From Roseivirga sp. UBA6052 (GTDB lineage Bacteria; Bacteroidota; Bacteroidia; Cytophagales; Cyclobacteriaceae), in NCBI GenBank assembly GCA_002427755.1, contig DIYO01000005.1, positions 1-64,000 on the forward strand: a stretch of 64,000 nt of DNA, written 5' to 3'. Shown one piece after another: positions 8,458 through 16,450 of this stretch (within the stretch, counting starts at the first letter, position 1; each line of letters opens with the position of its first letter). A model generated the notes under the pieces. It saw only the letters and a list, made by a program, of their open reading frames with translations, did no database searches and had not been told where the DNA came from. A program made the position numbers and the translations under genes.

Positions 8458-9818
8458 TAGTTCTTACCCCCTTCCTTTTTAAGTGGAGCTTCTGCTGGTT
8501 TTTCTTGTTCAGCTTTAGGTCTGTAAGTCAATTCAACTTTGTTCTCAGGTACTAGATATTTTTTAGCGACTGCCATAACATCTTCTCTAGTTACCTTTCT
8601 ATATCTTTCAATCTCTGTATTAATTAGGCTAGCATCGCCAAAGTACACATGATAATTAGCCAAGCTTTCTGCTATTGATTGCACTGATCCATAACCAGAA
8701 ATAAAGTTATTTTCAATCTGGTTCTTCAGTTTCTGGAACTCTCTTTCAGGTATTGGTTCGTTTTTCACTTGCTCAACAAGAGCATCCACTTCAGCAGCTA
8801 AGTCTTCGGTGGAATAACCTTGATTCGGTAAGGCAAAATTGATGAATACTCCACCATCTTCTAGACCCAATGGAATTGCCTGTACGGCAAGAGCCATTCT
8901 CTTTTCATCTACCAAGATCTTTTGAAATCTTGAACTCTGACCACCAGATAACAACTGTGTTAAAAGTTGAAGTGCATAGTAATCTTCTGTGCCTTGTGGT
9001 GGCATTCTATAACCTTGAATAACAGCTGGAACCTGAATGTTATCAAATACCGTTTCTTCTACTTTTCCATCTAATACAGGAGCAGTAATGGAAGGTCTAG
9101 GGATATCCTTTGTTCCTCTCTTAATTTCACCAAAGTATGCTTCTATTAAAGCTTTAGTTTCATTGATATCTATGTCTCCAGCAATTGATAAGGTAGCGTT
9201 ATTTGGCACATAGAACGTCTCATAGAAGTCTACAAAGTCTTGTTCTGTAGCAGCGTCTATATCATCGAAGCTTCCAATAGGTGTCCATTCGTAGTTCGTG
9301 CCTTTGTAAGCATTTCTCAGCATTACTTCTAAGATTGATCCATAAGGCTGATTATCTACTCTCAATCTCTTTTCTTCTTTTACTACTTCTTTCTGAGTAG
9401 CAATTCCGGCAGAGTCAATTTTAGCATGGAGCATTCTTTCTGATTCCATATAAAGCCCTAACTCCAATTGGTTTGAAGGTAAAGTTTGGAAATAGAAAGT
9501 TCTGTCATTTGAAGTATTCGCGTTCAATGATCCTCCTGCAGCCTGGATAATTTTAAAGTATTCTCCTCGGCCAATATTTGGTGATCCTTCGAACATTAGG
9601 TGCTCAAAAAAGTGAGCGAAACCTGTTCTACCTTCCGGCTCATTCTTGGAACCTACGTGATAAAGAACAGATACAGTAGCAATAGGTGTGGAATTGTCTT
9701 GATGAAGGATTACATGCAATCCATTATCAAGCTTGTATTCCTCAAATTCAATGTTTTGCGCAGTAGCAGAAAATACCGAGACACAGAACATCAATAGAAT
9801 TAGGTTTTTTCTATTCAT
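8457..9818 (-). CDS. M16 family zinc metallopeptidase, catalytic subunit
   Basis: This 453-residue protein carries a signal peptide (about 1-20, ending ATAQ). The inverted zinc motif HFFEH lies at 69-73, with a glutamate ligand 76 residues further on in the KEEKRL segment (E149), exactly the pitrilysin/insulinase layout. It is expected to degrade peptides in the periplasm or outside the cell. With the inactive subunit encoded immediately downstream it makes the usual two-chain M16B arrangement. The C-terminus is lysine- and proline-rich. The 105-base gap upstream shows no clear consensus promoter. Confidence 0.92.
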   Translation of the reverse strand: MNRKNLILLMFCVSVFSATAQNIEFEEYKLDNGLHVILHQDNSTPIATVSVLYHVGSKNEPEGRTGFAHFFEHLMFEGSPNIGRGEYFKIIQAAGGSLNANTSNDRTFYFQTLPSNQLELGLYMESERMLHAKIDSAGIATQKEVVKEEKRLRVDNQPYGSILEVMLRNAYKGTNYEWTPIGSFDDIDAATEQDFVDFYETFYVPNNATLSIAGDIDINETKALIEAYFGEIKRGTKDIPRPSITAPVLDGKVEETVFDNIQVPAVIQGYRMPPQGTEDYYALQLLTQLLSGGQSSRFQKILVDEKRMALAVQAIPLGLEDGGVFINFALPNQGYSTEDLAAEVDALVEQVKNEPIPEREFQKLKNQIENNFISGYGSVQSIAESLANYHVYFGDASLINTEIERYRKVTREDVMAVAKKYLVPENKVELTYRPKAEQEKPAEAPLKKEGGKN

Positions 9819-9923
9819 AGATATTGAGTTTAATGCGTTGTAAAGAAAGTGTGTATTTAATGTTTTGATTACTTAGAATGTTTAGTGGCAGATGCTACGG
9901 TTCATTGGATTCTAAGCATGATG

Positions 9924-10919
9924 TTATTTTAATTCATGTAAAATCTTTTGCACCTCATGCCACTGTAATCTTGGGCCGAATTGCGAAACGACTTTAGAAC
10001 CTGCCATACTTGCTAGTTTACCTGAAGAAGCATAAGTCATGCCATTGGTGATTCCATAAAGGAAAGCACCTGCAAACATATCGCCAGCCCCATTGGTATC
10101 AATAGCTTTCACGTTATACGGTTCAATGTCTATAAAGGTGTCACCATCCCATATCATAGCACCATTTTTACCCATGGTGATTACGAAACGCTTTGCCTCT
10201 CTTTTTAAAACTTCTCTCGCATCAGCAACACTATCAGTTTGTGTGAAAGCCATAGATTCGTCTTCATTGCAGAAAAGTAGGTCAACAGAAGCACCAATGG
10301 CATCCATGAACTTTTCTCTAAATGCTTGAACGATTGAAGGATCTGACAAGGTAATTGAAGTCGCTACTCCATTCTCCTCTGCAATTTTTTTAGTCAGTTT
10401 CATTGCTTCAAAACCAGTAGCAGATGCGGTTAAGTAGCCTTCTAGGTAAACGTACTTGCTGTCTTTAATAGCTGCTTCGTCTACTTCAGACTCACAAATA
10501 TCAGTTGTTGCCCCTAAATAGGTATTCATGGTTCTGTCAGCATCAGGTGTAACCATAACCAGACATTTACCTGTAGTACCTTCTTCTCTTACGGCATTAT
10601 CTAAATTAGTGTCAACACCAGCATCGTTCATATCCTTTAAATAGAAGTCGCCATACTCATCGTTAGCCACCTTACAAGAGTAATATGCATTACCACCAAA
10701 TTGACTAATGGCGATAACCGTATTTGCTGCAGATCCACCTGACTTACGCTCCATTTGAGCATCTTCAGTAGCACCCAGCAACCTAAACTGTGTAGCTTCA
10801 TCTACCAAAGTCATAAGCCCTTTCTCTACTTTATGATCGTAAAGAAATTTATCGTTTACCTTAATCTCTAAATCTACTAAGGCATTACCGATACCATATA
10901 CATCATACTTTTTCGTCAT
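9924..10919 (-). CDS. PfkB family sugar/nucleoside kinase, probable adenosine kinase
   Basis: The 331-residue cytoplasmic protein shows the N-terminal PfkB motif in GGSAANTVIAISQFGG (about 61-76) and the C-terminal signature DTNGAGDMFAGAFLYG with the anion-hole/catalytic Asp in GAGD. Its closest-looking relatives are adenosine kinases of Bacteroidota, which convert adenosine to AMP for purine salvage. The exact substrate (adenosine versus ribose or fructose) is inferred from overall similarity. Its start lies 17 bases inside the end of the upstream acetyltransferase-like gene, so the two form an operon. Confidence 0.87.
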   Translation of the reverse strand: MTKKYDVYGIGNALVDLEIKVNDKFLYDHKVEKGLMTLVDEATQFRLLGATEDAQMERKSGGSAANTVIAISQFGGNAYYSCKVANDEYGDFYLKDMNDAGVDTNLDNAVREEGTTGKCLVMVTPDADRTMNTYLGATTDICESEVDEAAIKDSKYVYLEGYLTASATGFEAMKLTKKIAEENGVATSITLSDPSIVQAFREKFMDAIGASVDLLFCNEDESMAFTQTDSVADAREVLKREAKRFVITMGKNGAMIWDGDTFIDIEPYNVKAIDTNGAGDMFAGAFLYGITNGMTYASSGKLASMAGSKVVSQFGPRLQWHEVQKILHELK

Positions 10920-12105
10920 CTTTCTTTTTAGTCTTGTTAATTATTGGAGCACGTTTAAACTCCTTATTTCTATCGAACAAATATCGGTACGTAACATGCG
11001 TTTTAAACAATTCTGAACCTATTTGTTCTGCTACTCTTATCATTTTAGGATTGAAATCTCCAATCCAATTCATTTCAATGTCTTCGTAGGGAAATCCCTT
11101 CTTCCAGGCCATGCTTTTGACATAGGTCACAATCAGGCCTCCTTCAACGCCTTTCCTTTGATGATCAGGTACAACGCCAAATACGATACCCAGACCCTTT
11201 TTTACAATACCCATTTTCAGGAGTATTATGAACTTAAGTTTTGCCAATAGATTCCATTGGCCATTTAAGTGTTTATACACCTGATTGAGCTCAGGTATTG
11301 AAATAAAGAAAGCTACTGGCTCATTTTTATAGAATGCAAACCAAATTAAACGCACATCGGCTATGGGTTTCAGCTGATCGAATATTGCCTTTGCCTGGTC
11401 AAGACTCATAGGTTTTACACCGCTATGACCTGCCCATGCCTTATTATATACATCGTGAAAATACTTGTGTCCTAGTGTATATTCCTTTTTGGTAATATGT
11501 CTGAACTCGTAATCAGGATTATCTATACTAGCCTGTGCTCGCGCGTAAAATCTGGGTGTAAAATCTACCGAACTACCGAATGGCCTTTTATAGGTATACT
11601 GATTGAAATACAACTTAAAGCCATAATTCTCAAACAGCTCTTGATAATACTTAAAGTTATAAGGCATCTGATAGTTAGGCTCAGTAAAGCCGTCTACCAA
11701 AAGCCCCCACCAGTTGTTTCGGTCACCAAAATTAACGGGACCATCCATGGCTTCCATTCCAAGGTCTTCCAACCAAGACTTAGCCTTATCGAATAAAAGA
11801 TTCGCTGCATCTTGATCATTAATACATTCAAAAAAGCCCATACCACCTGTTGGTTGGTCTTCAGCTTCTGAAACCTTTTTAATATAGAAAGCAGCAATTC
11901 GACCAATTACTTTGCCACTTTCATCTTTTAAGATCCAACGAATGGCATCACCTTGTCTGTAGTTCTTATTTTTAGAATTATCAAAAACTGCCAGAATATC
12001 CTTATCTAGAGGTCTAATCCAGTTTTTTTCATTCTTGTATAACTTGACTGGCAGCTTTATGAATGCTTTTTCTTCTGCCTTACTTTTGACCTCTATTAAC
12101 TGCAT
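10903..12105 (-). CDS. Uncharacterised GNAT-like acyltransferase protein
   Basis: This 400-residue soluble protein is of a type widespread in Bacteroidota but without assigned function. Features consistent with a GNAT fold are an N-terminal strand with KVIGRIAAFYIKK (about 68-80) and a later region GIVFGVVPDHQRKGVEGGLI (about 305-324), where the QRKGVEGGL segment resembles the acetyl-CoA loop (Q/RxxGxG/A). Substrate is unknown. It overlaps the downstream kinase by 17 bases and is the first gene behind the promoter at 12123-12152. Confidence 0.7.
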   Translation of the reverse strand: MQLIEVKSKAEEKAFIKLPVKLYKNEKNWIRPLDKDILAVFDNSKNKNYRQGDAIRWILKDESGKVIGRIAAFYIKKVSEAEDQPTGGMGFFECINDQDAANLLFDKAKSWLEDLGMEAMDGPVNFGDRNNWWGLLVDGFTEPNYQMPYNFKYYQELFENYGFKLYFNQYTYKRPFGSSVDFTPRFYARAQASIDNPDYEFRHITKKEYTLGHKYFHDVYNKAWAGHSGVKPMSLDQAKAIFDQLKPIADVRLIWFAFYKNEPVAFFISIPELNQVYKHLNGQWNLLAKLKFIILLKMGIVKKGLGIVFGVVPDHQRKGVEGGLIVTYVKSMAWKKGFPYEDIEMNWIGDFNPKMIRVAEQIGSELFKTHVTYRYLFDRNKEFKRAPIINKTKKKDDEKV

Positions 12106-12122
12106 GTACGATTTAAGGAGAC

Positions 12123-12152
12123 CAAAATTAAATAGATATGTACAACTACAAA
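12123..12152 (-). promoter_or_regulatory. Promoter of the acetyltransferase-like/adenosine kinase operon
   Basis: On the minus strand TTTG, 18 bases, TAATTTTG: both boxes match the Bacteroidota consensus. The -7 box ends 17 bases before the ATG at 12105, implying a very short 5' leader. Confidence 0.6.
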
Positions 12153-12173
12153 ATGTAAGTTGATCAGATATTA

Positions 12174-13040
12174 CTACTTCAAAGCTTTAGCAATATCCGG
12201 ATAGTCTGTAATGATACCATCAACACCCATTTCCACAAGCTTTTCCATTCTCTTGAGATTATTGACGGTCCAAGGAATTACCTTCATAGATTTTGCATGA
12301 CAGTCGTTTACAAGCTTTTCTGAAACGAGCGTATGATTGGGGCTATATACACTTGGTACAAAACCCAAGTCTTCTAGGTTTTTATCTAGGCCTTTTGCGT
12401 TGCTTACCAAAGCCACGAGCGTTACATCGCTGTATACCTTATTCCAATATCTAAGCACCCTAAAGTCGAAACATTGAATGGTATATCTAGTAATATCAAG
12501 TTTGGAAGAGAGTAAACCAGCAACAATATCTGAGAACTCCTCTACACCAGGGTGAAATATATTATCTCCCTTTGGTGTACTCTTGAGTTCAATATTATAG
12601 GCCACATTTGGTAAGTTATTTTCCCTTAAATAAAATTCTACCGTATTAATCACTTCTTCAAGTAGCGGTTTATTCGTGGGTGTCTTCTCTTGTTTTGGGA
12701 AGTTCTTATTACCTAGACTTCCGCAATCGTACATGACAACCTCGCTGTAGCTTAAATTATAGATGTTATGTGCTTCGATATCCTTGATAGGTCTATCTTT
12801 AGGATCCAGACATATAGATGGTGACATATAGGGTTCATGAGAAACTACTACTCTCTTATCTTCAGTTATTACAACATCCATTTCTAAGGTGGTAACACCT
12901 TCATCGATAGCTCTTAAAAACCCGATGATGGTATTCTCTGGTAATAGCCCTCTTGCACCACGATGACCTTGAATATCTAAATCTTGTGATTGAACAGAGA
13001 ACGCTAGAACAGAAAAGAGTAGGACAATTAGATTTCTCAT
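12174..13040 (-). CDS. Glycerophosphodiester phosphodiesterase family protein
   Basis: The 288-residue protein has a signal peptide (about 1-18, ending VQSQ). The GDPD signature follows immediately: QGHRGARGLLPENT (about 24-37) and the acidic pair in TLEMDVVIT (about 52-60), which together bind the metal and substrate. It hydrolyses glycerophosphodiesters to glycerol-3-phosphate and an alcohol in the periplasm. It lies 21 bases downstream of the PhoD-like phosphatase, so the two may cooperate in scavenging phosphate from phospholipid debris. No Pho-box-like repeats were recognised. Confidence 0.92.
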   Translation of the reverse strand: MRNLIVLLFSVLAFSVQSQDLDIQGHRGARGLLPENTIIGFLRAIDEGVTTLEMDVVITEDKRVVVSHEPYMSPSICLDPKDRPIKDIEAHNIYNLSYSEVVMYDCGSLGNKNFPKQEKTPTNKPLLEEVINTVEFYLRENNLPNVAYNIELKSTPKGDNIFHPGVEEFSDIVAGLLSSKLDITRYTIQCFDFRVLRYWNKVYSDVTLVALVSNAKGLDKNLEDLGFVPSVYSPNHTLVSEKLVNDCHAKSMKVIPWTVNNLKRMEKLVEMGVDGIITDYPDIAKALK

Positions 13041-13061
13041 AACTTCAAATTATACTTAAAT

Positions 13062-14069
13062 CTATTCGAAAATTTTGATAGGCCCATTGAGAACTTCATT
13101 CTCAGTACCTCTAGATTCCAAAAAAACTACTGGCTTATATCCAGACCAATCTATATTGATAAGACCAAAACTCTTTGAAGTAATTAAGTTTCCAATTCGG
13201 TGAGAATTGTATTCTGTACTAGACTCATAACTGTGTGTCATACCGCTAGAAGTAAAATCATAAAGCATACCGTAACCGGGTACATACTGAGAGGTAACCT
13301 CAGAAATGTGTCTGTCGCCACTTAGCATTAAAACGTTCTGTGGATTAGTCTTGGCAAATAGGTCGAGCATGCGTTGTCTGGCTTTCGGGAAATTGGCCCA
13401 TTTCTCAAATCTGTGTTCATCCGTAATGAACTGAATACCATTGCCTATAATATGAACCGCAGCATCTGAATCTGTCAATTCATTTTCTAACCATTTCCAT
13501 TGATCCTCTCCTAAAACATCACCTTCCCAGTTTACCACATAAGACCTCCCTTCTCTTAATTGCTCATCTCTGAAATATCTAGCATCCACCAAAATGACTT
13601 TTACTTTGCGGTCACCTTCTCCGAAAGTATACGACTGATACCCTCCTTTTCTTTTCCAAGCTGGGCTGTCTTTAGGCACATCCAAGAACTCAAACATCAA
13701 ATCTCTGCTCTCGTCTCTTTTTTCGTATTCCTTTCCTGCATCATTCCTGCCAAAATCGTGATCATCCCAAATACCTAAAACATGGGTGTTTGAAATAAGC
13801 TGCTGGTATTCCTTATTACTTTTTTGCAGGTCATACTTCTTTTTCATGACCGCCATATCATCAGTATCTCCATAGATATTGTCTCCCAACCAAATCCATA
13901 GATCTGGATTATGGCTGTTGATATGCCCCCAAAGCAACTGAGGTGCGTTTTCTCGATTGCAGGAACCAATAGCAATTTTTGTAAGCTCCTTTGAATAGCT
14001 TAAATCTTGGGCTTGAGAATCAATCAATAAGCTCGCCAAAGTAATGATAGACAGCAGGAATTTCTTCAT
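13062..14069 (-). CDS. PhoD-like alkaline phosphatase/phosphodiesterase
   Basis: This 335-residue secreted enzyme has a signal peptide (about 1-20, ending SQAQ). PhoD-family metal-binding motifs appear in order: GSCNRENAPQ (about 34-43), WLGDNIYGD (about 60-68), WDDHDFGRND (about 101-110) and LSGDRHISE (about 249-257). Such enzymes release phosphate from phosphodiesters or monoesters using Ca/Fe. It is shorter than Bacillus PhoD because it lacks the N-terminal beta domain, as is usual for this Bacteroidota subgroup. It is the first gene of a two-gene unit with the GDPD gene. Confidence 0.9.
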   Translation of the reverse strand: MKKFLLSIITLASLLIDSQAQDLSYSKELTKIAIGSCNRENAPQLLWGHINSHNPDLWIWLGDNIYGDTDDMAVMKKKYDLQKSNKEYQQLISNTHVLGIWDDHDFGRNDAGKEYEKRDESRDLMFEFLDVPKDSPAWKRKGGYQSYTFGEGDRKVKVILVDARYFRDEQLREGRSYVVNWEGDVLGEDQWKWLENELTDSDAAVHIIGNGIQFITDEHRFEKWANFPKARQRMLDLFAKTNPQNVLMLSGDRHISEVTSQYVPGYGMLYDFTSSGMTHSYESSTEYNSHRIGNLITSKSFGLINIDWSGYKPVVFLESRGTENEVLNGPIKIFE

Positions 14070-14157
14070 AATTGAAATTTTCCGACAAGTTAAATCTTGC
14101 GTGTGAAAGTATGATTAAATCAGTATTATTGTTCCTCCATAAATGAAACATTGTTGC

Positions 14158-16377
14158 ATGAAAACTAGAATTACCCTTCTCTTTAGCTTAATCGCCTTTG
14201 TCGCCTTTGGCCAGGACCAATGGAAGTCGAAGTTTGAGCAAATGGATAACATGCTCCCAACACCAAACCAATATAGAACTGGTTCTGGTGAACCGGGACC
14301 AGATTATTGGCAGCAAAAAGCTGACTATAAAATTAAAATTGAGTTAGATGATGAGAATCAAAAAATAACCGGTTCTGAGGTTATTACTTATTATAACAAC
14401 TCTCCTTCTACCCTAAGATATCTTTGGGTTCAATTAGACCAAAATGTTAGAGAAAAAGGCAGCTTTAGTTCTCTTGCCGGAGCTTCTCGAGGCATTCCTG
14501 ATCAAACCAAATCCTTAGCTACTACCCAAGCACAACGTGCTCTAGGAGATACAGGCTTCGATGGTGGTTTTAAACTAATGGCCGTTAAAGACACAGACGG
14601 TAATGATCTAGACTACATGGTGAATTATACCATGATGAAAATCAATCTGCCGAAACCACTAAAATCTGGTGAGTCATTTAGCTTTAATATAGACTGGTGG
14701 TATAACGTTAACGATCGTGGTTTAATCGGTGGTAGATCTGGATATGAGTATTTCAAAGAGGATGATAACTACCTCTACACAATCGCTCAATTCTACCCTA
14801 GAATGGCAGTTTATGACGACTTTAACGGTTGGCAAAACAAGCAATTCATAGGGTCTGGTGAGTTTGCATTAACTTTTGGCGATTTCGAAGTAGAAATTAC
14901 AGTGCCTTCAGATCACATTGTGGCCTCAACTGGTGAGCTTCAAAATGCAAGTTCAGTTTTGACTTCGAAAGAATTGCAGCGTTTTGAAAAGGCTAAAAAG
15001 TCTTTTGACAAGCCAGTTATTATTGTTACTCAAAAAGAAGTAGAAGCTAAAGAAAAGAAAAGGTCTAAAGAGAAATCTACTTGGGTTTACCATGCAGAAA
15101 ATGTACGAGACTTTGCGTTTGCTTCTTCGAGAAAATTCATCTGGGATGCGCAAGCCGTACAGTTGGAAAATTCAACTCCTCTAGCTATGTCTTATTACCC
15201 GAAAGAAGGTAATCCTCTTTGGGAAAGAGAGTCCACACTAGCTGTTAAAAATACCTTGGAGCTGTATTCGGATATGACCATTGAATACCCTTATCCGGTA
15301 GCAATTTCGGTACATGCTGCGAGCATTGGTATGGAATATCCTATGATCTGCTTCAATTTTGGTCGTCCAAGACCTGACGGTAGTTATGATGATTTCATCA
15401 AAACGAGAATGGTATATGTGATTGTACATGAAGTTGGGCACAACTGGTTCCCAATGATCATCAATTCTGATGAGCGTCAGTGGGCTTGGATGGACGAAGG
15501 TTTAGACTCTTTCTTAGAGTATTTAACTATGAAGAAGTACTATCCTGAGCTTCCTTATAATTCTAATTCTCCTGAAGCAATCATTCCTTACATGAAGGGA
15601 AGCAAAGACTACATGAGACCTATTATGACTAACCCTGAGCAATCATTACAATTAGGACCAGAAGCTTACTCTAAGCCTTCTGCTGCTTTAGTTGTTCTAA
15701 GAGATGAGGTAATGGGACCAGAGTTATTCGATGCTGCCTTTAAAGAATATGCAAGAAGATGGGCATTTAAACACCCTAAACCTGCAGACTTCTTTAGAAC
15801 AATGGAAGACGCATCTGCTGTAGACCTAGATTGGTTCTGGAAAGGCTGGTTCTTCACTACCGATAATGTAGACGTAGAAGTGTCTGACGTTAAATGGATG
15901 AAGATTAAAGGTGAAAGCAATTCACTCGAAGGTCAAGTTCAAGCTCAAGCCGGTAACCTAGGTAGCGGCAGTGATGAAAGTACAAATAATCCTTTCTATG
16001 GCGAACCTCAAGAAATTGAACTAACCGATGCTCAAGTAAGAGGTGAGTACAGAGGTGAGATCAATAACGAGGAAATTAAGCAGCGTTTTGCAGGTAAGAA
16101 CGTTTACCAAATGACTTTCAAAAACAATGGTGGCTTAGTTACTCCAATTGTTTTAGAGTGGACCTATAAAGATGGTTCTAAGGAAATCGAAAAACTCCCT
16201 GCTGAGATATGGAGAAGAAGTGAGACGGAAATCACTAAACTATTTGTGAAAGACAAAGAAGTAGATAACGTGGTTTTCGATCCTTATAAAACATTAGGTG
16301 ATGTGAATACAGATAATAACTCCTTCCCTCAGCCTAACCAAAGAGATTCAAGATTCGACAAGTTCAAAAAGAACTAA
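14158..16377 (+). CDS. M1 family metallopeptidase (secreted aminopeptidase N-like)
   Basis: The preferred start at 14158 (MKTRITLL) gives a clean signal peptide (about 1-19, ending AFGQ) and 739 mature-type residues; an ATG five codons upstream (14143) is also possible. The gluzincin site HEVGHNW begins at residue 424 and the third ligand glutamate is in WMDEGL (E447), 19 residues after the second histidine, as in M1 enzymes. The region DLDWFWKGWFFTTD (about 557-570) is typical of Bacteroidota M1 proteins. It likely trims peptides in the periplasm or outside. It is transcribed divergently from phoD and ends at the terminator at 16395-16430. Confidence 0.92.
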   Translation: MKTRITLLFSLIAFVAFGQDQWKSKFEQMDNMLPTPNQYRTGSGEPGPDYWQQKADYKIKIELDDENQKITGSEVITYYNNSPSTLRYLWVQLDQNVREKGSFSSLAGASRGIPDQTKSLATTQAQRALGDTGFDGGFKLMAVKDTDGNDLDYMVNYTMMKINLPKPLKSGESFSFNIDWWYNVNDRGLIGGRSGYEYFKEDDNYLYTIAQFYPRMAVYDDFNGWQNKQFIGSGEFALTFGDFEVEITVPSDHIVASTGELQNASSVLTSKELQRFEKAKKSFDKPVIIVTQKEVEAKEKKRSKEKSTWVYHAENVRDFAFASSRKFIWDAQAVQLENSTPLAMSYYPKEGNPLWERESTLAVKNTLELYSDMTIEYPYPVAISVHAASIGMEYPMICFNFGRPRPDGSYDDFIKTRMVYVIVHEVGHNWFPMIINSDERQWAWMDEGLDSFLEYLTMKKYYPELPYNSNSPEAIIPYMKGSKDYMRPIMTNPEQSLQLGPEAYSKPSAALVVLRDEVMGPELFDAAFKEYARRWAFKHPKPADFFRTMEDASAVDLDWFWKGWFFTTDNVDVEVSDVKWMKIKGESNSLEGQVQAQAGNLGSGSDESTNNPFYGEPQEIELTDAQVRGEYRGEINNEEIKQRFAGKNVYQMTFKNNGGLVTPIVLEWTYKDGSKEIEKLPAEIWRRSETEITKLFVKDKEVDNVVFDPYKTLGDVNTDNNSFPQPNQRDSRFDKFKKN

Positions 16378-16394
16378 GCGAACTCAACTCAAAG

Positions 16395-16430
16395 AAAAGC
16401 CCTCTCTAACAACTTAGAGAGGGCTTTTTT
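16395..16430. terminator. Bidirectional intrinsic terminator
   Basis: A 15-base stem (AAAAGCCCTCTCTAA paired with its complement) closes a CAAC loop and is followed by a T-run. The A-run on the other side makes it usable for the M1 gene and the convergent permease gene. Confidence 0.88.
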
Positions 16431-16450
16431 ATGGATTAGTTTCTGAACTA

